Below, in pieces: positions 1 through 11,600 of a stretch of DNA of 64,000 nucleotides. The position numbers were made by a program, and so were the translations under genes. Every line of letters begins with the position of its first letter. The first letter of the stretch is position 1. The DNA lies in NCBI GenBank assembly GCA_002914805.1, contig JXTB01000102.1, positions 603,173-667,172 of the forward strand, read 5' to 3'. The notes beneath the pieces were generated by a model. It saw only the letters and a list, made by a program, of their open reading frames with translations, searched no databases and was not told the origin of the DNA. Source of the DNA: Parasponia andersonii (taxonomy: Eukaryota; Streptophyta; Magnoliopsida; Rosales; Cannabaceae).

Positions 1-403
1 TTCGCTTTGCGTTGCCACTGCAGTATTTTTATTCAACAGTCGAGTTAGCCCTTCAATATGGATAAGTAAAAAGACCGAGTAGCGGCTAGCTACAAAAAAA
101 AAAAAACAAAAGTCAAGTTTGTAAAATTTAAGGACATGGAGATATCTCTAATTTGATAGTACTTGTCTTATCATCCCTTCGTTCACTAGTTTGACCCTTA
201 GCCCTTGGCACGATTCCCTGTATAGTTGCCATTTCACTTACATCCATGCATAACAGCCAATAATAAAGACATAACATATGGCATCAAATTTAATGCTAAC
301 ACAGGAAATTAAAACTTACTAGTTGACTGAGCTTTTTATCATATGATCATACCTATGTAGACAGTCTTCAGAAATGATTAAACCTCCGCTTTGATACCAA
401 CAC
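1..403 (-). mobile_element. Start of the interior of a leftward LTR retrotransposon (fossil)
   Basis: Reading the minus strand, this follows the end of the LTR at 404-2614 and runs off the window at base 1. A primer-binding site lies directly beside the LTR. A possible gag start (M-A-T-I-Q-G...) begins near 232 on the minus strand, but too little is present to name a domain. The LTR type resembles the solo LTR at 48735-51002. A Gypsy chromovirus is favoured, but Copia elements use the same primer, so the superfamily is not settled. Confidence 0.5.
388..400 (-). other. Primer-binding site, initiator-Met tRNA type
   Basis: The minus strand reads TTGGTATCAAAGC, one base from the TTGGTATCAGAGC site used by many Copia and some Gypsy elements to prime reverse transcription from initiator tRNA-Met. 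It lies three bases beyond the LTR end (TGTTACA on the minus strand). That spacing shows the element points left and that 404-2614 is its 5' LTR. Confidence 0.65.
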
Positions 404-2614
404 TGTAACACCTCCTAGTTTAACCGTATTGTCATATACAGTCAAACTATAAAGTATTATTCTTTCTTAAACATTATCTTTTATTTTTAAAAAAATGGGC
501 AATTTTTGAACTTTCCAAAACCTTTAAACAAAAGCAACTGCATGGCATTTCTTATTAAAAATATCTTCACAAAATGTACAATCAAAAGAGGTTTTCATCA
601 GTTTATTTTGCCATCAGCAGTAGTATTTACATTACACCAAAATATCTCAAAACAAAATTGTCACCCACAGGTCAAGCTCGTCTACATCTGTATGATCATG
701 TTGACAAAAGACAAATCAGGCAACCAGCTAGTCAATACCAAAATGTGCCTCCTTATCTGCATCACAAGACTAAAATGAGCTAAAGCTCAGTAAGTAAAAA
801 CTTTGTATGCTTATGAATGCTTTAAAATCTCATAAAGTTCCCATTGTACCCTTTTCTTTCTTAAACATTTGAGTCCATACATTTTCCTTAAAAATTATTC
901 TTAGTTGGGCCCCTTAGCACATTACTTGTCTCGTAAGTCGATAGGCCGTGATAACATTGGGCGGAAACTCTGGCTAAAAGTAAAAATAAGGTGCGACCGT
1001 CGTGTGAGATTTTTGAAAACTCCTTCCCTCATCAAAGGGGCATCCTACACTGCGCTAATATTGTTCCGCTTCAACGAGACATATCATAACATTCGCAAAT
1101 CCCGCTTCAACGGGAGAGTCTGCATCAACAGACTTACCTATCCAGCTCCGACAGACTATCAATTGTCATTAAAACTTATGTATAAAATTGGTACAATCGT
1201 ACTCACTTTCAGATACTTTTATAATAAAACTCTCCATTTGCATGTAAGACGTGCCATGCACATGCCATTTCATAACTTTGAGGAATAAGTAAGTTTCACA
1301 TAATTACATCTTCTATATAGTTCTTGTGATGCAGTTGTAAGTCTTAACTTACCTCGTGTCCTGTATAGGAATTGATAGTGAAAAAAGTTAATATCCTCTA
1401 GAGATTAGTGTGCTAATCACCTATCATAAATTACTATTATTTAAGATGCACATTTTATAAAAAAAATATATTAAGATTCTTGAACAAGACCGAAATGACA
1501 ACTTTCACCAAATTAGGAAACTTGATCTTAAAATAACTCAGAAGCATATAAATCACTTAAGGTACTTGGCAGTCAATAACTAGCATTGAAAAACTATTCA
1601 AAAGTATTTAAAATATGAATGCTAGTTCATTAGCACAAAATGATCCAAAATGGCACATAATTTTGTAAAAACAAGTCCATTTGCTCCTAAATGGTGCCAT
1701 TTCATTTTAAAAACATTTGGACAGCACCTCCCCTATTATAAGGACATTCCCACATGATTAAAATCATAGTTTTAAACCTGCAATAACAATTAACAATCCA
1801 ATTCCTATATATACACATCAAAGAGGATCATTTGGAACAACCTAAGTGCATTTGAATTCCTTTTAATTTTCACATAGTTTAAACGATTTTTATACTTATG
1901 AGCCATCATAACCAGCCATCAAATAAGTGTAATAACTAATAGAATCAATAAAATATACACTATAAGTTTAAGAAATCAAATTACAAATATGAAAAACTTA
2001 ATCTACCACACATGAAAACACTTAAATCCATAAATAGAAAATCTTGGAGGCCTTAGGCTTAACTTTAATCCTCCACCTAAATTTTATATTTCCAGCAATA
2101 TATAAAGATTCATAGGACCATTATTCATCAAATAATAGCTTTGGTTTAAGTGCTAAAACCAAGAAATTAACTACAAATTCAAAATCCTACATAAACTTCA
2201 CCTTGACTAGTTTGAGTCTTTGCTAGACTTCTTGCCTTCTATCTCCACCAAACTGATTCCCAAAGCTTAGAAATAGATTTTTGGACTTAAGAAGACCTGA
2301 AGAACCATTATTTAAGTGGGAACAAGCAGAGAATTGAAATTAAAGGATAAGACCTAGAAAGAAGAACTTAATAGAATTACCTTGACTAGTTTTAGTCTAT
2401 CTTGGCTTTTAGGGCTCTAATTTGAGTTCTACCACTTGGAAAGTCTTGAAAATGTTTGAGAGAAGTTGAGAGAAGTCAGAAAAAGCATTGGAGAGTTTCA
2501 GGTCGTGGCTGGAGAGAAAGGAAAAGCAAATGACCAGATTTGACCCAAAATCAACACTTAATGGCTAGGAAAAGATATAACTTAAAGTCTAAGGGGTATT
2601 TTGGGTATTTTGCA
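404..2614 (-). repeat. 5' LTR of the leftward element (about 2.2 kb)
   Basis: The left edge reads TGTAACACCTCC, the inverse of a minus-strand LTR end. The right edge is placed at TTTTGCA near 2614 by analogy with the solo LTR at 48735-51002, which has a similar length (2268 bp) and shares a marker block: a GAGC...GCTCAGTAAG motif about 370 bases in (near 776), then GC-richer sequence. The right edge is uncertain. Open frames in this stretch, such as 905-1288, have no recognisable domain and are read as chance. Confidence 0.5.
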
Positions 2615-3399
2615 TATTACTTTCCATGTGTCTAGCTCTAAAACATCCTTAGCATACTCACCACGTTGCTGGTCACTCTTATACACCAAAGTGTAGCCAA
2701 AGTTGGTGAATCCTACCTTAGAAAGTGAAACCTAGTCATACTTTGACTTATGATCTTATATGGCCAATCTTATTGTAATTTGGTGGAACCTAGCCCCTTA
2801 ACCAGTCATTAAACATAAAAAAAAAGTTAATTAGACTCCAATTAATAATGCAAACATAGTATTAGCACTCAATTATTAGAATGCACAAAGATGAATTACG
2901 TGATTAAGCTTAATCAAATCTTGCTTAGTGCAACTAAATATGAATTAGTGTCCTGAATGCTACCTCGTGCTTACCTGGAGCCGACAAATAAAATGCTATA
3001 AATGAGTTCTAGACATTGAATCAAGCCTATCTGACATGTTAAACACATAGTGAATTTGGCTCCGAAATGCGTGAAAATTACATTTTACTGAAAAACTACT
3101 ATTTGACTAAGTTATCAATAAGTACGATCTTAATGCATGTGCACATAGTATTGCTTTTATAATTATATTCTTTGTTCTTTTAGCACACCGAGCTCTCTCT
3201 GAGGGTATTGAACCTTTACATTGCATTGGGACACTTCGACAATCATTAGTGTAATAATATGTACGTAAATGCACATAACATAATGAATGAGCATGTTACT
3301 ATAAAACTACTATTAACGACTTCTAGATATCTAATATGCAATTAGAACATATTTATTATTGGCTTAATATGCATGTGAGAATTTTGGGCGTCTTAAAAG
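2615..3399. other. Gene-free stretch, nothing recognised
   Basis: AT-rich sequence between the LTR at the left and the Tat-type fragment at the right. I see no ORF with a domain, no tandem repeat and no clear element ends. A TTTTGGGCGTCTTA-like string near 3380-3396 weakly resembles an LTR end, but it has no partner. Confidence 0.5.
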
Positions 3400-5342
3400 C
3401 TAGGTGGGACTTAAGTCTGGGGACTCAGCCTTTGAGCTCCGCAATCTCCATGCAGGAGCAAGTAGATTCAGACCCGAACTTCTTGCCGGATCCCACACCC
3501 ACCTTCGGCCCAGAACTGGAGGTAGGGGTAGCCGATATAGCAGAACCCTTGGGCAAGCTCGAGGATGCCTCTTTGCCATATTTGATCACTATGTTCGGCA
3601 TCTCCTTAGCTGTAGACCTGCCCACCTGTGAAGGGGACACAAGGTCCACGTCATCCCCAGATACGAACAGTCCTTCCAGCTTATGATCTGAATCTATAAC
3701 ATGGCCACCAGTCCCTTGCTCTCTGATCTTATCCTCAGATAACACGACCAGACGTCGCCCGACTAGAGCTTTAACCCATGCACGGTGGACAGCAGTATCC
3801 CCTTTAGTTGGGGAAGGGTTTGTCAAAGGACTAGCATCTAAACCCATATGGTGCAACCTTTAAAATATATACAAAAAATATATAATAAATAAAAATAATA
3901 ACAATGAAGCCCTAAGAATGATCCTTTTGATAGTCGCGACCTTGTTACCACGAAGCCTGGTGAACTCCCTGTTCATGAGCCTCTCGACCTCTTCAAGCTC
4001 ATGGCTGGTTGATACAACTAGGTTATTAGGCCCTGCCATCTGATCTAAAGCCATGACTTGATGACCAACTATGTCAACACAGTTCTATTTATCACGGTGG
4101 AACCGATTCAACGCCGAAGCGTCGAGCCTGCTCTAGAGGTGTTTTGTGATGACCCATGTGTCTAGTGGAAAAGGATGGAGCGAAACCATCCTTGGCATTA
4201 TGTTCATAACCTAGGGGCTCAGAATAGCCTGAATGTGGTAGCAGTCACCAGATGCCTCGAAAACAACGACCCCTTTTAGCTCTTAGAGTTGGCCCACTGA
4301 CAGCAATGGGTCAAATCTGCTCTCCTCTGTTGAATCTGCACAGACTTAGATTCACAAAAAAGGAGAAAAATGGGGGGCATGTACTGACCCTAAAAGACAG
4401 TATACTACTTACTGTGGGTAAAATATGATGGGATCTATAAACGCTCCCCATTCACCCATGGAGAGCACCACACTCCTATGGCATACAGCTTGGAGTGGGA
4501 GTCCTATTGCTTGTCTGGCCTAGGCAGACCCTAGAAAATATGATGCGCCGAGAGTGGCTGGAGGTAGAAAGTGCGGTAAAAGCTCTTTTCGGAGATGAAG
4601 ATAAATTTGTAAGTATAAAAGACCACCTCAAGGTTAATATACACGTTTAGAAATACTGATAGAGCTAAAAGTCCCATCAAAATCATGATTCCGTTGGCGT
4701 TGAGCTGGATAGGAAGAATCCCTGTCAAAGAGAAAAATTGATGAACGAGGGGGGAGGGGGGAAGAGGAAATTATAGCCATTCAAGATGCTTCCTTCCCAG
4801 GACGATGACACCCTTGGGAGAGGATGGACGCCAATCCTAGTCAGAATGACCCTCAACCCTTTGAAGGGTAACCCTACTATGGAAGCAGAGCTGCCTCCTC
4901 AGTGAATCCATCTCAGAGTCTAGAATAACGTGGAGCTTTTAACTTTAGTTTAGGCCTATTTTAGTAAATGCGATTGAGAAGCTAAAAGCTTTGAAGGAAA
5001 AAGAGATTCTAAAACCCTAAGATTTGGGAACGCGGGAGATTTTGGGAGAGAAAGCAAGTGCACTTAGAGAATTTTGGTAAAGTGAAATATAAGCAAGTAC
5101 GGTTTTTATAGTAAATGAGTGGAAATGTCATTTCGCCAAAGGAATAGCACAAGGGAAATTTATAAAAGATAAAAGTTTTAAAATTTGAAAATATAAGGCG
5201 TGGGGAAATGTACAACTACATTGGTAACAGGCATATAATGATAGATTTAAACCACAATTTTCCCCTCACATTAATGGGCCAAAGGCGTGATTTTCCTATT
5301 TGAATAGCCATTAGTCCATCAAAAGGGGAAATGGGGACAATT
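3400..5342 (+). mobile_element. 3' part of a Tat-type Gypsy element with antisense ORF (fossil)
   Basis: The minus strand carries pieces homologous to the antisense ORF of the Tat element at 31863-41272. The piece at 4531-4728 (L-N-A-N-G-I-M-I-L-M-G) matches the segment at 33328-33531. The piece at 3860-4054 (T-S-H-E-L-E-E) matches 33971-34130, and 3425-3856 matches 34230-34600. Order and spacing are conserved. A purine tract at 5325-5342 (plus strand GGGGAAATGGGGACAA) matches the polypurine tract beside the 3' LTR of that element, and LTR-like sequence starts after it. Pol sense is therefore plus. No pol is present. The copy is broken in several places and looks old. Confidence 0.7.
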
Positions 5343-6780
5343 ATGGAGCTCATTTCTGTGATGCTTGCCTCATGGTTTAAGAGGTGGCAAAGTAAAAGAA
5401 TGAATTCAATACAGACTCCTAAGGACACTACTTAAATGATGCTTGAGTTCCACATGATGCAGTATAAACTTACTAAATCTACAAAGGTTAGTGCTGAGCC
5501 CTATCTGAGATTTACATCAGACGGACCCTCAGAAGGGTAAGCCGAATTTAAGCCGCCCTAAATATGAGGTCTGAAGCCCTCGAGACTTTATAGTTCTTTG
5601 TCCTTACAAGTGACATTCAACCCTATACTTAGACATAGTGTTTAATGCTCCCTCACAGTCACCATGTATGTTAGGTGAACCACCTTACAAAGCTATAGAC
5701 AACTACAATCTCGTCTGGTATAAGCATATATCAGAAGAGATCGTGATAAACAAGTAACGTCGAATCAAAGGAAGTTGCAACATCCATAACCCACGATTTT
5801 CGAAGTACGTAATGAGGAAAAGGAGGTAATTGGTCCTGAAATTATGGAGAATTGAGCACTTAATTTCAGGGTACACACACACATATATATATATATTTAT
5901 GTATCACATTTTCTAGAAAAAAAAAAGATTTTTATTATTCCTTTGCTATCACTACCATTAGTCTGTTAGCCTATAAGAAAAATATCTAACTTAATTAGTA
6001 GAGAATCTTGCAGGTGACCACTCTCGACTCCCTCTCCGAAATCAAGAACAGAGTTAAATCGAATCAAAGAGAAGACACAGATAGATAGTAAAAAAACGTA
6101 CCAACACATATCACATAAACTCCTTAATTTCATATCGTTTTTAAGTCATATTGTCACGTCGTATACAAAAATTATTGTCCATGGTCAAGGCTAGCTATTT
6201 GTCATATCTCCATTATTGCCTTTAGTTTTGCTTTAGAGATAAAGATTATGGCCTTTTTTTTCCTTACCTTTTCAATCGGGTATAGTAGAATCTTTAGATT
6301 GAATCGGATTCATGGTTGTCGTCCAGCTAGTAGCAGGTTTGCGGTCATTCTTTGGAGGCTTCAAGGCCTAGCTTCTTTGTATTGGTTGCACGACTTTTAT
6401 AGAGATTAATATATGATCGATATATATCTTGTATCTTTAGAGAGGGAAATTGGCATTTAATGGATTTCAAACTTCTTAGAATTTATGGTTGCACAATGCT
6501 TTAAATTTTGTTTATCATTTAGCCTCGCTTGACATGTTGGTGTTCCCTTACTATCGTTTTAGCTGATGTACTCTTTCTTCTAGCAATGTTTTTCCGCTGA
6601 ATTTTGCTAAGTTAATTGTTTCTGTGAGATACAACCTGATAGTGTTTGTTTTTCGTTTAGGTGGTCATCGAATAGTTTAAGTGTTCTTTGTATTATCCTT
6701 CTTTTTCCTTATTTATTATATTTTATAGTCTTAGAGTTGTTGAGTGTGGGAGGTAGGGATGCCTCTTGGGGTGCCGACCA
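5343..6780. other. Gene-free stretch; probable decayed LTR at its left
   Basis: The first bases (TATGGAGCTCA) resemble the start of the Tat LTR read on the minus strand near 41272 (TATGGGGCCCA), so a decayed 3' LTR of the neighbouring fragment probably begins here. I could not follow it further or find its end. The remainder, including an AT dinucleotide run near 5885-5897, shows no gene. Confidence 0.35.
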
Positions 6781-8900
6781 ACTAGTTACGATTCCCATTT
6801 GATCATCTTGATGCTTCTTTATATAAGACCCACTCTTTTTCAGAAAATGTATTTAATATAAAACAACAAATTAATAGAATAAAAAGGGTTAAATTGAAAA
6901 AAAAAAAAAAGTACCCTAAAGAATGACCATTCTCTAGTTTCAACCTATAGTTTAGCTCCCGAGTTTCCAAAGTCACACCGAGCACTGCCTGAGAGGGGAA
7001 AAGTAAGGGATGAGCATTCACATGCTCAGTAGGAATTTAATTACTTTTTAGATTGATGCAATTTCTCAAATTTACATGGTTAGTTCCTTTAAATCCATAT
7101 ATAAATAAAATTTATAAATCTATTAGTATCCAGAATAGTCACATATTCAAAACCAAAATCAAAACTACATCATTGTACATATCATACATCAACAAGGATA
7201 TAAGTGAGCTCTCATCCTCTCACCACGGCCCAGTAATACCTCTATAGCAGGGGTACTCAGCATCCTGACACTGTCCGTAGATGTATCAGATAAAAACCTG
7301 CTCAGGGGCCTAGGTCTCTCACTTAACACTACAGCAACTCGCTAGCGACCTAAAAATACCGCGATGCTATAATAGAACTCAAGTGTGTGATCCTATGGTA
7401 TGTACAACATGTAACAGTTTACAGCTATCATGCATCTAATAATCAAATTATGCTTTAAAAATCCAACTTGGCATTATTCTGGGATTTATTGTAATATAGG
7501 TAGCACACCGCTATTTTACCCCAAAACTAGTATGTAAAAATGTATAAAATAATTTACGCAATCTAATTCCAATATAACCCAACAATTAACAATACTTTCT
7601 TTAACCATCATAAAATCATGACTTTTCATAAATAAATTTTAATATAAATAAAATCCAAAACAGATATAAAAATTAGGTAATCGAACCCCTACCTTGATAT
7701 GGTAGTAGTACCAAGTCAAAGATGCTCAAAAAATCTCCGGTTAGTCACTCAAGTACTTAAACGACAACTTCTGGTTCCTAGTAAGTCCATTTTAAAAAGT
7801 GACTTTTCCACCGGAGCTTCAAATACAGAAATGGAGGTCACCACTGAATTTAGAGCACTTAAAAAATGCTAGATCAGATATATACTTTGTCAAAAATGGG
7901 TTCCGGTGCCGGATCGGCCTGTGGCACGCAAAACGGTGCAATTTATGCCATGAAATTTCAATTTTCGTTCCACAACGAGACATAGTGATAGTTTATATCA
8001 AAATTCATGTCTTGACCTCACTGAGTCCAAATTCGAAATCAGAACTTAATTTCGAAGTCCCTAGCATTAATTAAGCTCAAAAATCCGAGAATTACATAAA
8101 TACCACCTTTTGAAAATAATTAGAAAAATATCTTTTTTTCTAATTACTATTTACCGCGCTTACCATTACCCTTTTTTACTTCTACCAACTGTAATTATTC
8201 ATAATTTTTAACCCTCTTCAACCTCATGTATTTACCTCGGGTAAATAAATCATTTAATCAAAATAATTACGTGAATATCACTTTTTACATAGTTGGTAAA
8301 AACAGTAAAAAAGGTAAAAACTTACCGGAGATGAATTTTAACATGAAACTACTTGGAGTTGATCGGCGACGCGAGATGGAGCTTCACTTGCCGGAGGTGT
8401 CGAAAACGGAGGTCGGACGGCGCTCCGGTGGCCAGAAAATCTCGACGGAGGCAGAATCTTTGTGGGGCCGCTACGGTTTCGTCCAACGTCGAAACGAGAC
8501 GGGAAAAGTGGCGTTAGATTCGTATTCGAAAGCCCTTCGACGCGGGCTAGCATGTCTGCCAAGGCGGGGAGTGGTGTAGCGGCTATAGGCAGCGGCAAAT
8601 TCGGCATTTTCTATCTTTTTCTCTCTCCCTCAAGCCCCTATTTGCTAGAAATTTGAACTTCTGAGAAGTTTTTAAGAAAAAACTGGACATTGTTACAAAA
8701 TATTATAATATTCTAGATAATTTATTATTTCAATTGAAAATTCAATATTTACAACTTTATCATTACTCTTAAAATATCTAATTTGCCCTTATGACTTTAC
8801 AGATTTTACACTTATAATATTTTAGGGATAATGACGTAATACAAAATTTACGAAAAAAAAGTGACTAACAAGGTCATTTAACCGACCGAAACAATAAACA
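6780..8900 (-). repeat. Diverged LTR-like copy related to 48735-51002
   Basis: Blocks occur in the same order as in the solo LTR at 48735-51002: a GAGCATTC...GCTCAGTAGGAA motif (about 7012), GAGCTCTCATCCTCTCA (about 7206), CCACCGGAGCTTCAA (about 7808), a GGTGCCGG...GCCTGTGGCA stretch (about 7905-7925), then a GC-rich block (8340-8600). Edges and target duplication were not found, so the limits are estimates. Overlapping frames in the GC-rich block are present on both strands and carry no known domain. The orientation is inferred from the relatives. Confidence 0.45.
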
Positions 8901-9179
8901 CACACTCAGCTACTAAACGAAATATCACCCTTTCAATTATCATGACTTTTGGGTTCCATAATTAAGTGTAATTTTCGAATCAGACACAATTACATATAAT
9001 TTAGGGCTTTTATACTTTCTTGTCTTTTTTCTTTTACAGAAAAATGAATTAATCATATATACAATATTATTGAGAGAGAAAATCTAAGGTAGATAGAGTT
9101 TATGTTTTTACTGCCTTTATTATTCTAAAAGTAACTATGTAAGCCAATTGTAAATTGTGATTATGATTTATATTTTTAA

Positions 9180-9361
9180 ATTTTGAAGGCAAAGGCTGAT
9201 GATAGGAGACGTGACGATCTGAAGTGATATTCAAACTGTCATCACTCTCCCGACGTGGGTTTTCTCTGCATAGGTCCCTCCTTTGTCTCCTCCCCTACTT
9301 CTCTCTCTCTCTCTCCTCCTCCTCCTTTTATATACCCTCTTAACCCTCCTCCTCTTCTATC

Positions 9362-9396
<35 letters not shown>

Positions 9397-9445
9397 CTCC
9401 TCTAAACCCTATTCCCCATTTCCACTCCAACACAAACCCACCACC
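9180..9445 (+). promoter_or_regulatory. Promoter and pyrimidine-rich leader of the ALOG gene
   Basis: A TATA-like TTTTATATA lies at 9326-9334, about 115 bases before the start codon. It is bracketed by CT-rich tracts at 9300-9326 and a (CT)n run at 9366-9394. Pyrimidine patches around the transcription start and in the 5' leader are common in plant genes. The context CCACCATGT around the ATG at 9446 is good. An ATG at 9255 lies upstream of the TATA box and is unlikely to be transcribed. (CT)n length polymorphism in the leader is plausible. Confidence 0.6.
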
Positions 9446-10192
9446 ATGTCAGCCACCGTAGCCGCAGCTGCGGCCGCCGCCGTCAGCCGTTGCAGCTCTA
9501 GCAACAGCAGCACCACAACCACCTCCGGTTCCGACGTCGTTTCACTCATCAACCACCACCACCACCAACAGCAACTAGTGCCATCGGCTTATCCGGCTTC
9601 GGCTTCGCTGAGCCGGTACGAGTCCCAGAAGCGGCGTGACTGGAACACGTTCGGGCAGTACCTGAAGAACCACCGCCCGCCGCTCACGCTCTCCCGGTGC
9701 AGTGGGGCCCACGTGCTGGAGTTCCTCCGCTACCTCGACCAGTTCGGCAAGACCAAGGTCCACGCCGACACGTGTCCCTTCTACGGCCAGCCACACCCCC
9801 CGGCCCCCTGCCCCTGCCCGCTCAAGCAGGCCTGGGGCAGTCTCGATGCGCTCATCGGTAGGCTCCGGGCAGCCTTCGAGGAGAACGGCGGGCAGCCCGA
9901 GACCAACCCGTTTGGCGCACGCGCCGTCAGGCTCTACCTGAGGGAAGTGAGGGACTCTCAGGCCAAAGCTAGAGGAATAGCTTACGAGAAGAAGAAGAGG
10001 AAGAAGCCAAACACTACTAGTACGCCGTTTCAGTCAACGGCTTCAGCGTTGTCCACGGCGGTTGATGATCATGGTACGTATGATCATCATCATCGTCATC
10101 ATAATCATCGTGATCTTGTCGTTGACCAAACGAAGACTTCAAATGTTAGAGGCTCGATGAGCTCAATGATACCTCTCTCAGTGTTAAACTAA
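9446..10192 (+). CDS. ALOG-domain (LSH family) nuclear regulator
   Basis: This 248-residue protein belongs to the plant ALOG family (Arabidopsis LSH1 / rice G1). These small nuclear DNA-binding proteins set organ boundaries and inflorescence or light-dependent growth. The ALOG domain covers about residues 56-183. It begins [12 protein letters not shown] and includes the zinc-ribbon insert with H106, C110, H117 and C122. A basic nuclear-localisation stretch, K-K-K-R-K-K, lies at 182-187. The N-terminus is low in complexity: Ala run 6-12, Ser/Thr run 17-29, His/Gln run 37-43. The C-terminal tail is His-rich (about 214-222) and ends I-P-L-S-V-L-N. The gene has one exon and is uninterrupted, as in most family members. 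The GC-rich domain stands out from its AT-rich surroundings. Family assignment is certain; which LSH paralogue it is was not resolved. Confidence 0.96.
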   Translation: MSATVAAAAAAAVSRCSSSNSSTTTTSGSDVVSLINHHHHQQQLVPSAYPASASLSRYESQKRRDWNTFGQYLKNHRPPLTLSRCSGAHVLEFLRYLDQFGKTKVHADTCPFYGQPHPPAPCPCPLKQAWGSLDALIGRLRAAFEENGGQPETNPFGARAVRLYLREVRDSQAKARGIAYEKKKRKKPNTTSTPFQSTASALSTAVDDHGTYDHHHRHHNHRDLVVDQTKTSNVRGSMSSMIPLSVLN

Positions 10193-10546
10193 ACTTTAAT
10201 TAGAAGAAGTGTGCATGGAAGCCAGCTAGCTATATATATACATATATGTGTGTATGTTATTTTTCTATTTTGTGGGTAATTGATTAAGGTGTCGTAGCTA
10301 TGTTATTTTCCTATTTTGGGGTTAACTGATTAAGGTTTAGTAGTGTTTAATATGGGTAGCTAGATGCTTCTGTTTAGGTAGTGTATTTTGGGCATTTTGT
10401 CATTTGAGTCAAGTTGGGATCAGGATGATTTAACGGCTGTTGCATTAATTAACGTTATTGCAAGCAATATTTGGATCATTTTGACTAACTGTTTGGCTTA
10501 GATTGGGTATTTATATAGGGTTTTGTTCTGTTTTTTTTTTGTTTTG

Positions 10547-10565
10547 CCCTATTAAGTTAATAGGG
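10547..10565. repeat. Perfect 9 bp inverted repeat before a T tract
   Basis: CCCTATTAA-G-TTAATAGGG is a perfect palindrome about one base apart. It is followed at once by a T-rich run (10566-10579) and preceded by another T run. It lies about 355 bases after the ALOG stop codon. Such a hairpin with a T tract resembles a bacterial terminator by form only; in plants it has no established meaning here. Confidence 0.5.
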
Positions 10566-11563
10566 TCTTTTTTTTTTTTGCCTTTAATATGATATGAACA
10601 ACATTTATGTAGTTGATAATTAGCTCAATTTCCTAGTTTGGTGCTTCATATTTTTCACCGAATTATAATATTTTTGATCAATTTCCTCATTTGGATGTCT
10701 GAATTCGAAATTTCTAATTGATTTCCTCATATGGATGCCTAAAAGTTCGGAAAAAGAGATATGTCCATATAGCTCGCTATGAAGATCGCGTTATACATAT
10801 AATCAGTTTTTATATGTTTATGGGCCTTTTACAACTGCACTGTTTGTGTATTTAAAACGACACTGTATTTTTCATGGTGCGAAACTAAAGAAACAGTGCA
10901 TTATTAGTTTGAGTCAAAGCTTGAAAATCCCTTTAGTAATCTCGTGCAATATTCACTTGACTTTTTTCATTTTCTGCTTGAATTTATGTAAACGTTGTTT
11001 GGATATTTCCTTTTATTCTAATCGTGATAATTCTTTTATTCCCAAAATTAGAAAAAAGGTCTTTACAATTCTATCAGTAGACAGTTACTTGCAATAATAT
11101 TAATCCTATTAAAAGTAAAAGACTGATATTGATCCTACACCAGGCCAACTAAAAGTAGTTATTACAACACAAACGATAGTGGAAAATTTCATGCTCTTTG
11201 AGTACAGTTTTTCTCTTTTTGCTATTTTTTTTAGATGGGCTAAATAACTTTGCCCCCCCCCAACCCCAACAGTTTAGAAGTATTGACTTTAAAGCATACT
11301 TTCATGAAATGGTTGCAATTATCAGTAAATAGAGAGGTTTTAACTGGCTTTAACCCGGAACTGATAGTTTAACGAAACTTCATAAGTCTATTATGCTTGA
11401 TGGGATATTTGGAGGCATGTACAGAACCACATAGTAGTCTATTTCTAAATGGTACATCACTATATTACTAGAGAAAGCGTTCACTAAAAAACAGGTCATT
11501 TTGTTTACTGTTATATAACAAAGGGTACTTGATCAAAATACTAATGGGATCTGTATAATTGCT

Positions 11564-11566
<3 letters not shown>

Positions 11567-11597
<31 letters not shown>
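11567..11597. repeat. (TA)n microsatellite
   Basis: About 15 uninterrupted AT units in intergenic DNA. Confidence 0.9.

Positions 11598-11600
<3 letters not shown>

Noticed and set aside
905-1288. 127-residue frame
   Set aside because: Inside the LTR next to a primer-binding site; no recognisable domain, and composition is like the flanks.
3376-3396. LTR-end-like string TTTTGGGCGTCTTA
   Set aside because: No partner end or target duplication; the LTR end near 2614 gives a length that fits the family better.
8226-8656. Overlapping frames on both strands
   Set aside because: Same LTR family block as at 50.4-50.8 kb; no domain and no conservation of frame between the copies.
9255-9461. Open frame overlapping the ALOG start
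   Set aside because: It begins upstream of the TATA box and its protein is almost only Ser, Leu and Pro from CT repeats; it is a by-product of the leader.
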